Shown in pieces: positions 10,475 to 23,100 of a stretch of DNA of 64,000 bases. The DNA is from Uranotaenia lowii (taxonomy: Eukaryota > Arthropoda > Insecta > Diptera > Culicidae). The stretch covers positions 355,636,591-355,700,590 of the forward strand of contig NC_073693.1 of the NCBI RefSeq assembly GCF_029784155.1. Direction: 5' to 3'. The notes beneath the pieces were generated by a model, which saw nothing but the letters and a program-made list of their open reading frames with translations, had not been told where the DNA came from and did not search any database. Numbering within the stretch: position 1 is the stretch's first letter; each line of letters begins with the position of its first letter. Made by a program: the position numbers and the translations under genes.

Positions 10475-11040
10475 GCGGAAATATTCACCTTCGATTTTTC
10501 TGCAAAACATAGCGAAATTCGCCTCACAATCTTGGCTTAACACAAATTAATTGTATCAAGAAATTTTAGATGTTCATAAAATAATAACGAAACAAGAAGT
10601 AACAAGCTGCATCAGTAATCAAGCTGCAGTACCGCAAAAGCCGTTGACTTTCATCATATTCCCTACGATTCAAACCAAATCATCTTAAAATCTGATGGAC
10701 CAACTCTTCGCCAGGAAACCCGTGTTTTCTTTCCCTCAACTATACGCAAGTTATTTCCCTCCCGCACCATAATCAATTTAACTACATTTGATTGAAAGAA
10801 TCCTAAAAAGGTATATGAAACTTTAATTTATATAAAATACTAACTGCCGAAAAAGCACTTCTGGACTCGTCGCCTGCTGTGCTCTCTTCTGTACGAAAAA
10901 ATATTTTCTTGAAAAAAAAAGTGAGGAGGTTTAATACCTTTAGAAGAATGGTCTTGAATGGTGCCCAACTCCCGGAGGCTTTTTTCTGCTCTATTCAAAT
11001 AAAAGAAAAAAGACTTTAAAATTCAGCAGTAAATAAGGAA
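10475..11040. other. Unassigned spacer
   Basis: No gene or clear repeat is visible. Confidence 0.4.
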
Positions 11041-11044
11041 AACA

Positions 11045-11175
11045 AAATGATGTCATCGCTTATCTTTGTGCTTTTTATAAACGACATATGTAGCTACCTA
11101 CCTCAATTCGACTAAATTACTGTACGCCGATGACCTCAAAATTTACAGAGTCGACTCGATAGCCCAACAGACATT
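11045..11175 (+). pseudogene. Non-LTR reverse transcriptase scrap (YADD motif)
   Basis: A short run reads FVLFINDI and, after a frameshift, LLYADDLKIYR. These are the last RT palm motifs of a non-LTR retrotransposon, with the catalytic Asp pair intact. The rest of the domain is absent, so this is a small 5'- and 3'-truncated relic. Confidence 0.7.
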
Positions 11176-11649
11176 TTTGTAGATGTTTTTATTCCTATGC
11201 TGTTTTGATATACGTTTTACACACATTGAAGAAAGTTCACTGGTTGTGATGGAGTTGGTGTTTACAACACTTTCCTGTAAACCGGTGGTGGGAAAATCTG
11301 ATATTCTAACAGTTTCGCGCTGCAAAATTTCTATCGTATAAAATTTTTTTTAGCTGAGAGTGATAGAAAAACACCATAATTTGCAACGCCGAACCGAGTG
11401 ATAAAGCCGAGGTTGCAATACAGTATTCGGGCGTGAAACGCTTCGGTGCTGCCATCTGTCTTATGTTTGAAACCTCGGTTAAGGGATAAAGGGAAATTGA
11501 GCAATCTGAGGATTTTGATAGAAAAAGATATTTTACTTCTTAAACAATGCATTCATCACAAAACTGATACAAATTATAAAGAAGTTAATCAACTCTTTGA
11601 AACATACAGCAAAATTTGTTCATACCCTTGCCAATAGCGTGCGCCCTCA

Positions 11650-11795
11650 ACTGTTTTAAGACGCAGAGATGACAGATAGCTGTACTTATTTATTAACTGG
11701 GATTGGTCACAATTATTGCACATAACATTCAGAGGCACATGTCTATTCGACGTTTTAGGACGGATTGCATTGCATCAACTTCTGCATGTTCTTTT
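11650..11795 (+). pseudogene. Possible non-LTR ORF2 C-terminal relic
   Basis: Short frame-broken pieces (for example HNIQRHMSIRRFRTD) resemble the basic tail of Jockey-type ORF2. It lies about 470 bp after the YADD scrap on the same strand, so both may come from one element. Weak evidence. Confidence 0.3.
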
Positions 11796-11869
11796 CCTTT
11801 CAAGCCTAGTTTCCTCTAGGGAGGATTCACCAATTGCGCTTAAATATATGCTATAAATGCACATTAGAG

Positions 11870-12310
11870 TGCCCCAAATGACCCGACTTTTGAAAAAGTT
11901 ATGCGCTGCAGGCTAAAATTGATCCTTGGCCTAGTACAAGATCTCATGCCAAATTTGGGCCAGATCGGATCACGGGAAGCGGTCGCTCAACGAGCCTAAA
12001 GTCTATAGATTTTGAGACATTTTGTTCGGGAGAAACATGAAAGACCAGTTTTTTGTCAATAACTCTGGATTCCGTCGATCGATTTTTTTCAAAAACGGTT
12101 TTTCTCAAAGTCTAAACAATGAAAAATATTCATCCGAAGACTTCATATCGATAAGAGTTAAGATAAAAAAGTTATTAGGCTTCAAAAATGGGCTAACTTT
12201 TTTAAAGGTGGTATTCAGCACTGTTAATGAGGCGTCAATATGTTCGACCACCTCGACTCATTAACAGTGATGAATACCATCCTCAAAAAAGTTAGCCCAT
12301 TTTTGAAGCC
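11870..12310. repeat. Repeat ending in a 53-bp inverted pair
   Basis: Arms at 12178-12231 and 12257-12310 (GGCTTCAAAAATGGGC and its inverse at the outer ends) are inverted copies around a 25-bp loop. The preceding 300 bp (GTGCCCCAAATGACCCG onward) look like part of the same element but no terminal repeats were found. Confidence 0.55.
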
Positions 12311-12444
12311 CATTTTTTAACCTTCCCCAACTTTTCTAACAATGCTCCAAAACCTCCTCACGTTTATGGATGGGTCGTAGAGATCTCTGCATCCATCTGT
12401 AAAGTAAACGTTGACTAACATACCTTCCTCTCTTCCTCACACAG

Positions 12445-12618
12445 TCCGCAGGGTTCGGCCAGGGCACCCTCAACATTCTGTGGGGGCTGGTTTTCCATTT
12501 TGAGAGATTTTGTAATCTGAGGCAACGAAATGGGGGACTTAGTTTCTATTGGAATTATAAGTCAGAAAATGTTCCACAATCTCGAAAGAAAAGATGTTGC
12601 AATTTCGACCGACTGTAA
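12445..12618 (+). CDS. Candidate exon of an unidentified gene
   Basis: Upstream lies a textbook 3' splice site: branch point TTGACTAACAT (about 12409-12419), a pyrimidine tract, then CACACAG ending at 12444. From 12445 a frame runs 57 codons to TAA (12616-12618). It begins SAGFGQGTLNILWGL, a hydrophobic stretch, and later has KSENVPQSRKKRCC. I do not recognise the product. It could be a terminal exon, an internal exon with an earlier donor, or a splice-like sequence in a dead gene. No partner exon is evident nearby on this strand. Confidence 0.3.
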   Translation, partial: SAGFGQGTLNILWGLVFHFERFCNLRQRNGGLSFYWNYKSENVPQSRKKRCCNFDRL

Positions 12619-12672
12619 TTTCTTAAAACGGAGAGTTGTTGCGTAGCGCCAACCGAAGTTTTAGGCGACTGT

Positions 12673-12704
12673 TCCTGCGAATGCGAATGCGAATACGAAT
12701 GCGA
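12673..12704. repeat. Hexamer microsatellite GCGAAT
   Basis: About five imperfect units of GCGAAT/ACGAAT. Confidence 0.8.
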
Positions 12705-14011
12705 ACATACATTCATATCATTTTCATACTGTTATTTTTAGTCAATGATAAATTAAAGTGAATTTGTTTTGAATTTTGAAACGGTCAATTCAGAATACAA
12801 AAAACAGAAAAAATATTGAAAAGAAAATGCAATTGGCATCCCTGGTTGCTTTGGATTTTATACCTTTGTTTTCTATCACACAGGTGGACTGTCAGAAGTT
12901 TTGGTCTATTATTTCCGATAGAAAATGAACGGGTGAACTTGCTCTTATAGAATGAGCGTATGAAAGTTGTAAAAACAGCTTTTACCTAACAAGGTGGAGG
13001 TAATATACATACATAAATTTGACTTCTTTCTAATGTGGTTGAAAACACACCAATTGGGCGTTATCCGGCACCATACTCGTACATATCGGAAGTTCTCTCA
13101 TTGGTCAATATAATGAAAAACACTTCTGATTTATAGCCATTTGTTTGCAATGCTTGACGCAGAGAGAAAAAAAAAACGATGATTATCTGTAAATTACAAA
13201 AAAAACTGTGGAAATGAGAATAAAATCTATGAGATTTTTTTTTTAAACTTAGTCATTTCCAGTAAGAAAACCTGGTCTTTATACTGTTTATCTTATGTTT
13301 TACTTCCTCTTCCAGCCATGCATCGAGTCAGGAATTTTAACTTAATTTTTACGTCTGAACCTCGTCGTATTATAATGTTCTCCTCAGACCCTTATACCTG
13401 CGACGATGTATGAACATTTTCTTAGTATTTTTAAGGGCTCCATGAGTTTTCTATGACGAATGCTGATTTTCAGGGAAATTTTAGTGAATTAATTTATGAA
13501 AACTATGTCCAAAGCATATATTTTTCCCCTTTGAAGATATTTTATTTAAACATCACAGCTAATAAGTGATAGTTATTGCTATTTTATTTAAAGAAAAACA
13601 TGAGCAAGGGTGTAATATAACTCAGAAAGAAAAACCGCAGATCTGTTGGTAAAAATCTGAACAAAGAAGCTCGATGTTCCTCTCCATACATAAATGCTGG
13701 TATTTCAAAAAATTATGTGTGTTGAATAATTTGATACATAAAATTCCAATAGAATAACATTCAAATATCAAAACAACAAGGTAATCAAATTTTAATTTAT
13801 GAATTCCGTAAATAAAGGTAAGGTTTAATCAAAATAAATTTAAAAATAAAACTATAAACCACTTTTCCCATAGTATTCATTTCTGAATATTTTGTTGCTG
13901 CATTTTGAGCTCTAAACGACATTATTCATTGTCATTTCAAATGCCATAAAAAACCGGAATCTGAATCTGTCTTTTGACTGTTTAACATTTTGGGATACAG
14001 GGTCCATCGAA
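12705..14011. other. AT-rich spacer
   Basis: No gene seen. GAACGGGTGAACTTGCTCTTA near 12930 resembles one end of MITE family C, a probable relic. Confidence 0.4.
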
Positions 14012-14668
14012 TATGATGGGCAGCATTAGATTGAGTTGATTTGAGGTCATTTTCGAATTTCTCAAACCCTGAGGTCTAAACAGCTTCGTTTTGGTTCAAA
14101 ACTCATCCATGATTTTTTGCAGCATTTTTAAGTAAAGTTTTGGTTTGTTCTGTGGAACCAAACCTGTTTATGGTTTTTGTGCCAATTTAAAAATTTTCTC
14201 AAGCAAAATTTCCGCTGAATAACTTCGTCGAAGACCGTAACTGGATCGTTACGTTGTAAGAAAAAAGGTTATTAGATGTTGAATAGGGGTATGTCTTTTG
14301 GCATTGAAAAACAATAAACTTAACTGTCATCACTGCTGGTGCCTTGCGAAGTATTACATGACTACTTTGCATGCTAGACACCAGCAGTGATGGCAGTTGA
14401 ATTGATTATTTTACAATGTCAATAGACATTTCCATAGCTAATAACATTTTTATCTAGATAAGATACGTTATTCTACGGAATATTTTCTTTAAAAAATTCC
14501 ACAGAAAAAATAATGATGTTGATTTCCAGAACAAAGTATCGAATTTCCCCGTATAAACCTAAATGTTAACATTTAATTTTCAACCAAAACAAAGTTTTTT
14601 GACTCATGGGTTTGGAAAATCCGAAAATGATCTCAAATCGACTCAGTCTAGTGCAGCATGTCAAAGTT
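14012..14668. mobile_element. Foldback element (family D)
   Basis: Outer arms (about 14018-14105 and 14570-14668) share, inverted, GATTTGAG(G/A)TCATTTTCG and GTTTTGGTT. Inner arms around 14322-14343 and 14377-14398 share CATCACTGCTGGTG and its inverse. The whole can fold about a centre near 14358. A fragment of the same outer arm lies near 26890-26950. No coding capacity. Confidence 0.6.
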
Positions 14669-14669
14669 G

Positions 14670-16190
14670 GTAAACGATCAAATGCTTTTAATTTTTTTTT
14701 TTTTGAAGAACATTTTTTCTAAAACTTTTTTCAACAGTAACGCAACTACAGGGAAAGTACTGCGTTGAAACCTTAACGAAAACCCAGAACCCAAACCGAA
14801 AACGGCAAGGGTTATAAAACTCTAGATTTTATTGCACGGCCTCGGCCGGTTGATGCCTACATACTTTCGGGATGTGCTTTGCCAGTTCCAATCCCGACCG
14901 ACGGATTCCAAGCGATGTCTTGTCATTTTTTTCCTATTTATCTACAGAGTGATGGCCATCTCATTCCACAAAAGCTTTGAGAGATATGTCAACAATCTGA
15001 CAGCTGCTGAAATGTCGCACGGACGTTTATTCGTTTATTTTGGGAGCATTTCGTTGTCAAATGGATTCAATCATTACTACCCGGGGCCGTGTCGAGATGC
15101 TACCAAATTTATGATCGAACAAGAATTTGATTTTCTTGTCGGTGCTGATGAGTTGCTTTTTTTCAATTTTACTAGTGAACTGTTTCAGTGAAAGTTTTGA
15201 GATTCAACCAACTCTTGAGACTTTGGACGAGTAAGTAATTTAAAACTATGACTGTTTGTCGAAATTAAATTTGATTTTGGGAAGACCGAGTCCATTGTGT
15301 AGCATAAATTTCTTCGAAGCTTTTCTCCCAATAGGATACGAAACACTCGAACTGCTATCCGGATTATGTTCTTAAAATGAATCCAAACAAACAAGCCCAG
15401 TTATGCATAAAGTGGATAACTTTATCGAACTCCCCAGTGGGAAAACTGAGCAAACTTTTCCCAAACATCCCCCTCTCCTTGGCTGCCTGTGCTTATAGGA
15501 AAGAAAGTGGGGGTCAAGATGTAGCAGAGCCATATCACCAAATCACCAACTTTAAAAGTCCCATAGAAAATGAACTTTATTCCTTTCGGTTTCTAATTGA
15601 ATTTGACTGAAATTGGAATCGAGAACAACAAAAACAAAACCCCTAACTAAATTCCCTGCTATAAAGCTAGAAACGAGACCCAGCTGCTGGTAATCGATTC
15701 GGTTGAATAATTGAAAAGGGATTTCAGGATTCCAAACGGCGATGATGGTGAAAGGCAATTGGAGACGAGCTCTTCCAAAAAAAACACAATCCCCGAAGCT
15801 AAATTAGCAACTATCGTTGACTTTCGGGATAACATTTTTTTTATTGAGAGATTTGTGGATTGTGCAGCATCGAAAAAATCACGGCTCCCAAAAAGTTCGA
15901 GCACCGAAATAACTGGAAAATCGCCCGGAAATCCGTTTCCGTTTAGCTGTGGTAAAAAAAATGGCAAAAATCACAAAACTGACACCATACCCTATTCTGA
16001 TCTGGTTTGGCGACAAACTATTCATCAATGCTGAGCCGGCTTTCGATTGGTTTTTTTTTTTTTTTTTTCATTGAGTTCTAGACAAATTTTCGATGAAAAA
16101 ATTAGGATTTAAGCTTACTGACTTACTGCAGAATTTTTCTTAAGTTGCAGAGGTGACTTTTGGTCATTCAAGTTGAACTTTTAGACTTTG
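14670..16190. other. Unique-looking DNA, no gene called
   Basis: Base composition is less AT-rich than the repeats. Open frames of 102-119 codons occur (14832-15191 plus; 15711-16034 plus with an equally long antisense frame) but have no recognisable domain. A T-run lies at about 16051-16069. This may be intron or intergenic DNA of a host gene. Confidence 0.35.
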
Positions 16191-16195
16191 GCCGT

Positions 16196-16936
16196 TGTCC
16201 ATCGATTTTCGATTTCGATTTTCAATTTTTTATTTTCGATTTTCGATTGGATTTTCGACTTTCTACTACCGGCCATCGACTTTCGATTTTCAATTCATGA
16301 ATTTCGACATTCGACTTTCGATTTTTGACTTTCGACTTTCGACTTACGCCTTTCGACTTTGGACTTTCGACTTTTGACTTTCGACTTTTGACTTTCGACT
16401 TCCGACTTTCGAGTTCCGACTTTCGATTTTCACTTTCGACTTTCGATTTTCGACTATCGGCTTTCGACTTTCGATTTTCGACTTTTGATTTTCGATTTTC
16501 GACTTCCGACTTGCAACTTTCGACTTACCATGTTCGACTTCCTATGTTCGATTCTCGTCTTTCGACTTTTGACTTATGACTTTAGACTTTTGACTTTTGA
16601 CTTTCTATTTTTGGCCTTCGACTTTCGACTTTCGACTTTTGACTTTCGACCTTCGACTTTCGACTTTCGACATTCAACTTTTGATTTTCAACTTTCGACT
16701 ATCGACTTTCGACTATCGACTTTCGACTTTCGACTTTCGACATTTGACTTTCGACTTTCGACTTTCAACTTACGATTTTCGGCTTTTAACTTTCGGCATT
16801 CGACTTTCGACTTTAGACTTTCGAATCATGAATTTCGATCACCGAATTTCGAATTTCGAATTTTGAATTTTGAATTTCGAATTTCAAATATCGAATTTCG
16901 AATTTCGGCTTTCATCTTTTTCGATTCTCAACTTTC
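16196..16936. repeat. Degenerate heptamer array, unit ACTTTCG and relatives
   Basis: Nearly continuous variants of CGACTTT with substitutions in most units, grading after about 16820 into CGAATTT. It is the most diverged part of the 4-kb array. Confidence 0.95.
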
Positions 16937-17699
16937 AATTTTTGGTTTCCCACTTCCGTCTTTCGTCTTTCGTCTTTCATCTTTCGTCTTTCGTCTTTCG
17001 TCTTTCGTCTTTCGTCTTTCGTCTTTCGTCTTTCGTCTTTCGTCTTTCGTCTTTCGTCTTTCGTCTTTCGTCTTTCGTCTTTCGTCTTTCGTCTTTCGTC
17101 TTTCGTCAATTTTGAATTTTCAATTTTCAATTTTCAATTTTCAATTTTCAATTTTCAATTTTGAATTTTGAATTTTGAATTTTGAATTTTGAATTTGAAT
17201 TTTCAATTTTCAATTTTCAATTTTCAATTTTCGATTTTCGATTTTCGATTTTCGATTTTCGATTTTCAATTTTCAATTTTCGATTTTCGATTTTCGATTT
17301 TCGATTTTCGATTTTCGATTTTCGATTTTCGATTTTCGATTTTCGATTTTCGATTTTCGATTTTCGATTTTCGATTTTCGATTTTCGATTTTCGATTTTC
17401 GATTTTCGATTTTCGATTTTCGATTTTCGATTTTCGATTTTCGATTTTCGATTTTCGATTTTCGATTTTCGATTTTCGATTTTCGATTTTCGATTTTCGA
17501 TTTTCGATTTTCGATTTTCGATTTTCGATTTTCGATTTTCGATTTTCGATTTTCGATTTTCGATTTTCGATTTTCGATTTTCGATTTTCGATTTTCGATT
17601 TTCGATTTTCGATTTTCGATTTTCGATTTTCGATTTTCGATTTTCGATTTTCGATTTTCGATTTTCGATTTTCGATTTTCGATTTTCGATTTTCGATTT
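16937..17699. repeat. Heptamer array, higher-order repeat copy 1
   Basis: Order of blocks: leader CAATTTTTGGTTTCCCACTT, about 21 units of GTCTTTC to 17106, short runs of TTTTCAA and TTTTGAA to about 17230, then about 67 nearly perfect units of TTTTCGA. The same order recurs in copy 2, so this is a higher-order repeat of mixed heptamer runs. Confidence 0.95.
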
Positions 17700-18875
17700 T
17701 CAATTTTTGGTTTCCCACTTCCGTCTTTCGTCTTTCGTCTTTCGTCTTTCGTCTTTCGTCTTTCGTCTTTCGTCTTTCGTCTTTCGTCTTTCGTCTTTCG
17801 TCTTTCGTCTTTCGTCTTTCGTCTTTCGTCTTTCGTCTTTCGTCTTTCGTCTTTCGTCTTTCGTCTTTCGTCTTTCGTCTTTCGTTTTTCGTCTTTCGTC
17901 TTTCGTCTTTCGTCTTTCGTCTTTCGTCAATTTTGAATTTTCAATTTTCAATTTTCAATTTTCAATTTTCAATTTTCAATTTTGAATTTTGAATTTTGAA
18001 TTTTGAATTTGAATTTTCAATTTTCAATTTTCAATTTTCAATTTTCGATTTTCGATTTTCAATTTTCAATTTTCAATTTTCGATTTTCGATTTTCGATTT
18101 TCGATTTTCGATTTTCGATTTTCGATTTTCGATTTTCGATTTTCGATTTTCGATTTTCGATTTTCGATTTTCGATTTTCGATTTTCGATTTTCGATTTTC
18201 GATTTTCGATTTTCGATTTTCGATTTTCGATTTTCGATTTTCGATTTTCGATTTTCGATTTTCGATTTTCGATTTTCGATTTTCGATTTTCGATTTTCGA
18301 TTTTCGATTTTCGATTTTCGATTTTCGATTTTCGATTTTCGATTTTCGATTTTCGATTTTCGATTTTCGATTTTCGATTTTCGATTTTCGATTTTCGATT
18401 TTCGATTTTCGATTTTCGATTTTCGATTTTCGATTTTCGATTTTCGATTTTCGATTTTCGATTTTCGATTTTCGATTTTCGATTTTCGATTTTCGATTTT
18501 CGATTTTCGATTTTCGATTTTCGATTTTCGATTTTCGATTTTCGATTTTCGATTTTCGATTTTCGATTTTCGATTTTCGATTTTCGATTTTCGATTTTCG
18601 ATTTTCGATTTTCGATTTTCGATTTTCGATTTTCGATTTTCGATTTTCGATTTTCGATTTTCGATTTTCGATTTTCGATTTTCGATTTTCGATTTTCGAT
18701 TTTCGATTTTCGATTTTCGATTTTCGATTTTCGATTTTCGATTTTCGATTTTCGATTTTCGATTTTCGATTTTCGATTTTCGATTTTCGATTTTCGATTT
18801 TCGATTTTCGATTTTCGATTTTCGATTTTCGATTTTCGATTTTCGATTTTCGATTTTCGATTTTCGATTTTCGAT
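17700..18875. repeat. Heptamer array, higher-order repeat copy 2
   Basis: Starts with the same 20-base leader as copy 1, then about 30 GTCTTTC units to about 17929, the same TTTTCAA/TTTTGAA transition, then about 114 TTTTCGA units. Every frame on the plus strand is free of stops because seven is not a multiple of three and the unit makes no stop codon; the long frames here are therefore not genes. Confidence 0.95.
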
Positions 18876-19034
18876 GTTGAATTTTGAATTTTTAATTTTG
18901 AATTTTGAATTTTGAATTTTGAATTTTGAATTTTGAATTTTGAATTTTGAATTTTGAATTTTGAATTTTGAATTTTGAATTTTGAATTTTGAATTTTGAA
19001 TTTTGAGTTTTGAGTTTTGAATTTTGAGTTTTGA
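18876..19034. repeat. Heptamer run, unit TTTTGAA
   Basis: About twenty units join the TTTTCGA block to the octamer block. Confidence 0.95.
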
Positions 19035-20120
19035 ATTTTCTTACTTTCTACTGTTCTACTTTTCTACTTTTCTACTTTTCTACTTTTCTACTTTTCTACT
19101 TTTCTACTTTTCTACTTTTCTACTTTTCTACTTTTCTTCTTTTCTTCTTTTCTACTTTTCTACTTTTCTACTTTTCTACTTTTCTACTTTTCTACTTTTC
19201 TACTTTTCTACTTTTCTACTTTTCTACTTTTCTACTTTTCTACTTTTCTACTTTTCTACTTTTCTACTTTTCTACTTTTCTACTTTTCTTTTTTTCTACT
19301 TTTCTACATTTCTACTTTTCTACTTTTCTACTTTTCTACTTTTCTACTTTTCTACTTTTCTACTTTTCTACTTTTCTATTTTTCTATTTTTCTACTTTTC
19401 TACTTTTCTACTTTTCTACTTTTCTACTTTTCTACTTTTCTACTTTTCTACTTTTCTACTTTTCTACTTTTCTACTTTTCTACTTTTCTACTTTTCTACT
19501 TTTCTACTTTTCTACTTTTTTACTTTTCTACTTTTCTACTTTTCTACTTTTCTACTTTTCTTCTTTTCTACTTTTCTACTTTTCTACTTTTCTACTTTTC
19601 TACTTTTCTACTTTTCTACTTTTCTACTTTTCTACTTTTCTACTTTTCTACTTTTCTACTTTTCTACTTTTCTACTTTTCTACTTTTCTACTTTTCTACT
19701 TTTCTTCTTTTTTACTTTTCTACTTTTCTACTTGTTTACTTTTCTACTTTTCTACTTTTCTACTTTTCTACTTTTCTACTTTTCTACTTTTCTACTTTTC
19801 TACTTTTCCACTTTTCTACTGTTCTACTTTTCTACTTTTCTACTTTTCTACTTTTCTACTTTTCTACTTTTCTACTTTTCTACTTTTCTACTTTTCTACG
19901 TTTCTACTTTTCTATTTTTCTACGTTTTTAATTTTCTACTTTTCTACTCTTCTACTTTTCAACCTTTCTACTATTTAACTTTTCTATTTTTTACTATTCT
20001 ACTTTGGTACTTTTCTAATTTTCTTTTGTTCAATTTTTTTATTTTTCAATTTTTAAACTTTTCTGCTTTTCTACTCTTTCTACTTTTTTATATTTTCTTC
20101 AATTTTCACCGCTTTTCCTA
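19035..20120. repeat. Octamer array, unit TTTTCTAC
   Basis: About 119 units to near 19990 with scattered single-base changes, then decay to 20120. Same T-rich strand as the heptamers but one base longer. The 365-codon open frame here is an artefact of the unit. Confidence 0.95.
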
Positions 20121-23100
20121 ATATTTTTTTTCTACAGTCGATCGAAGTTCAAGAAAATCCCATAAACAATCAGCAGAATTCCATAGATATTCTTAGATTT
20201 TTGATCAGATTCAAGTGCTTAAGCTGTCAAGGTTTCAATCGACCGATTTTTTTTCCTTCCGGAGCAGGAAATTAAAGCCGATTCTAGAGCAGTTTCACCT
20301 TTGTCAATCGGATTAATTCACAAGCCAAGTGTTGTTTCGATTTTCCCCACGCAAAACTCCCGCCCGGCAAAGTTGAGGTTAGATTTGAATGTTTAATTTC
20401 CTATTTATCGGGAAGAATTCCTAAGCTGCAGGTTATTATTCCGAGCTATCGATGGCTTGCAGCTGGCAGCAAATGTCGGTCCTGAATAGGAAAATATTCG
20501 AAGCGCCCCGAGCCACGGCAGCAAAACTGACTACAGAAAACTCTCTCTCGCAGCGACGGCAGATAACGGCCAAATTGAAAAACTTTTTTCCACCCTCCCG
20601 GAAGCGACAACTTTTGAATTGCTTTCGAGAAAGTGTTATCCAAAATAATTCGGGACGGAAAAAGCCGCAAGTCAACTACTGTTCAGTCGTTCATTCGTTC
20701 GGATTTGGTTTGTTCGAGTGAAAACTATCTTTTTTTCTCGTTTTTTTTGGGAGCCCCATTTATTCAAGCCGATTTAAGGGGGCAGCAAAACATACTTTCG
20801 AAGCTGGCCGAGAGCTGCCGGACAGTCTGAATGTCGGTGCCGGTGTTTGAAGCGGAAATTATTCAATTCGAATGCACTTTTTGAGCTTAGCGTCCCGTGA
20901 AGAAGTGATAACAACTTGGTTTGAAGGAATTTTGTCGTATTCTTGAAGAAACCCTCTTCAAAAACGAACTGTTAAAACTAAACATAATAATCCAAGCTAT
21001 CAATCTTCCGAAATTGCGCAAACGCTTAACATTTTTAAAACTGTCCAAGTTGTCAAAAATGCCAAAATTGAAAAATTGTCTGAATTCTCAAGTGGATTCT
21101 TTATGTTAAAGTCTAGACGTTTGAATCTGAATATACAGAGAAAAACCTGCGATTTTTATGAACCATTTTGTCGTTGACCAGTTTTTAAACGCCGGAATGT
21201 ATGCAACGTCTCACAAAATTGCTAACAGATACATGTCAAGCTTTACTAGATTGATTCAAACTGCACTAAACACCATTGATTTGTTTTTTTTTTTAAGAAA
21301 TGTAGAAATTTAAGAAATTTAGGAAGACCTTTTGTAACTATTTCAGAACAAATTGTTAATCTCCAATCGAGTGTAAATTTTGGCGAACCACCGACAGGCA
21401 ACGCATGATGATGCATCGGCCAGTAAAAAAAAGGCTGTGGTGGCACAAGATGAGATGATCATCAGTCTATGGGCATGGGCACGTTATCGGTCCAACCCAC
21501 TTTGAATGGTTGCGCCATTGGCTCCTGCTTCGGAATACTCAATCAGCTATCTGATGATGATGTTTTTTTTTATGTTCCGATATTTAAATTCCATCTGGCA
21601 ACTGCAGGAGTCGAGCCGGCCGGTCCCGCTCCTTAACCCAGCGCCTTTTTTTCGGTGATGAATTGTGTGGATTTACTCCTGGGTCCCTCCCTTTTTTTCA
21701 ACCACCCTTTTTGTCCCGCCATTCTCTACCGAACCGGAAGCTGGGGTTTCAATTTATGGGGACTCAAATCGATTTGTGCTGGGCGATTTTATTTCCGCCT
21801 CATTGAGCAAATTGCGGTGATTGATTTTTGGGAATTGAAATTCTATGGAGTTATTTTCTTTTATTTTTTACTCGATGGATTACCCCGATCATTTCGGATG
21901 AAAACCGTTCGATCGGGTTGGTTTAGGTAGGGTATTGGGTTTAATTTGGTGGGTCATTATTCTTTGATCTTTTCTGGGGGAGAGAAATCGATATATTTGG
22001 GGTTTGGTGTTTTTCTTTCGGTTTCGAATATGTAAAACAGGGTAAGTTTTTCTTCCTGATCCATCACTCGCAGCTCTCGGACCGCCTCAAGTACATATTC
22101 CTAGTCAAGGACCATCACTCTTTGATTAATATTGACCAGGCAAATCAGATTTCGGGGAAACTAACTTGGCTTTTGGTACTCATCAAAGCCCCAACCCTCA
22201 GCCTGACTGATGTTATCATTCATCAAGCAACTATCTGCCGGACTGGGCCGAGGACAAAATTTATCTTCTCCGGAAATCCGCAAAACTCAATCACAAAACT
22301 GATAGCCAGAACATATCGCATGTCCCAAAACCAATCAACCAAGTCAGAAGCCATAGAAGCAGTTTGAGTGTCTTCCATCATCATCCAAGGGCGATCCTGC
22401 TTGCTGCTCCTCTGCCAATTTTCGGGGACTAATGATTGCCAAATTCCTTGCAAAAGCAGCTAATAGAGCAGCTCTAAGCGGCTTTCCGGAAAACTAACCG
22501 AGAATCTTCTAGAGGCTTCAACGAGGGAACCCACATATCATCACACAGAGTGAAAAGTCGAGACAATATCACCTCCATCTCTTTCCGTCTCCATGGTTTG
22601 GCAAGAAGTTCCTAAAATCGATGACACTGATGCTGTTGGTCGTCCTCGGGATGAAAGCTAATTTCGATATCAATTAAGATAGAAGGACACTTCCTGACCG
22701 CACACATACGACCGAAACCCAAACCCACACACGAAACTTGGTCTTTCGGCCGATGGCTTAGGTTGGTTTCCGGTGCTGAGGTTTTTCGTTTCAACCACAC
22801 AAACATCCTTAGCCAACTTGTTAACTCGAGAGAGATGATGCTGCTGATGATGCTGATGATGCCTTCCTCCCGGACGGACTACGAAACGGATGATGAAGGA
22901 TTAGAATCGATTAACGTCCACCATTAGGAACCGGTTGGTCGGCCGAATGGGCCATAGATACAAATTTGATGGCTTAATCGATGACTCCTGTGGGGCTTCT
23001 TGATGCGGTTGAATTTCAAACTCTTCGGTTTCACTTAGGAAATTGGTTGATCCCATTGACAATCATTAGGATTCTATAAAGGCAATTATGGCAAATCATT

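Noticed and set aside
14832..15191. 119-codon frame after a GC-richer start
   Set aside because: No recognised domain or splice context; left as unassigned.
16195..18887. Long open frames (up to 294 codons) rich in Phe, Asp, Arg, Ser, Ile, overlapping in several frames and on both strands
   Set aside because: They are translations of 7-bp tandem units that contain no stop in any forward frame; overlapping frames give the same 7-residue period. Not genes.
16196..20120. Telomeric repeat
   Set aside because: The units are not TTAGG, and dipterans lack canonical telomerase repeats; the array lies inside ordinary sequence on both sides.
19024..20121. 365-codon frame of Phe, Leu, Tyr, Ser, Thr
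   Set aside because: Translation of the TTTTCTAC octamer. An artefact of the array.
20446..20721. Overlapping sense and antisense frames of 74-89 codons
   Set aside because: No domain, splice site or promoter evidence; long frames on both strands suggest composition rather than coding.
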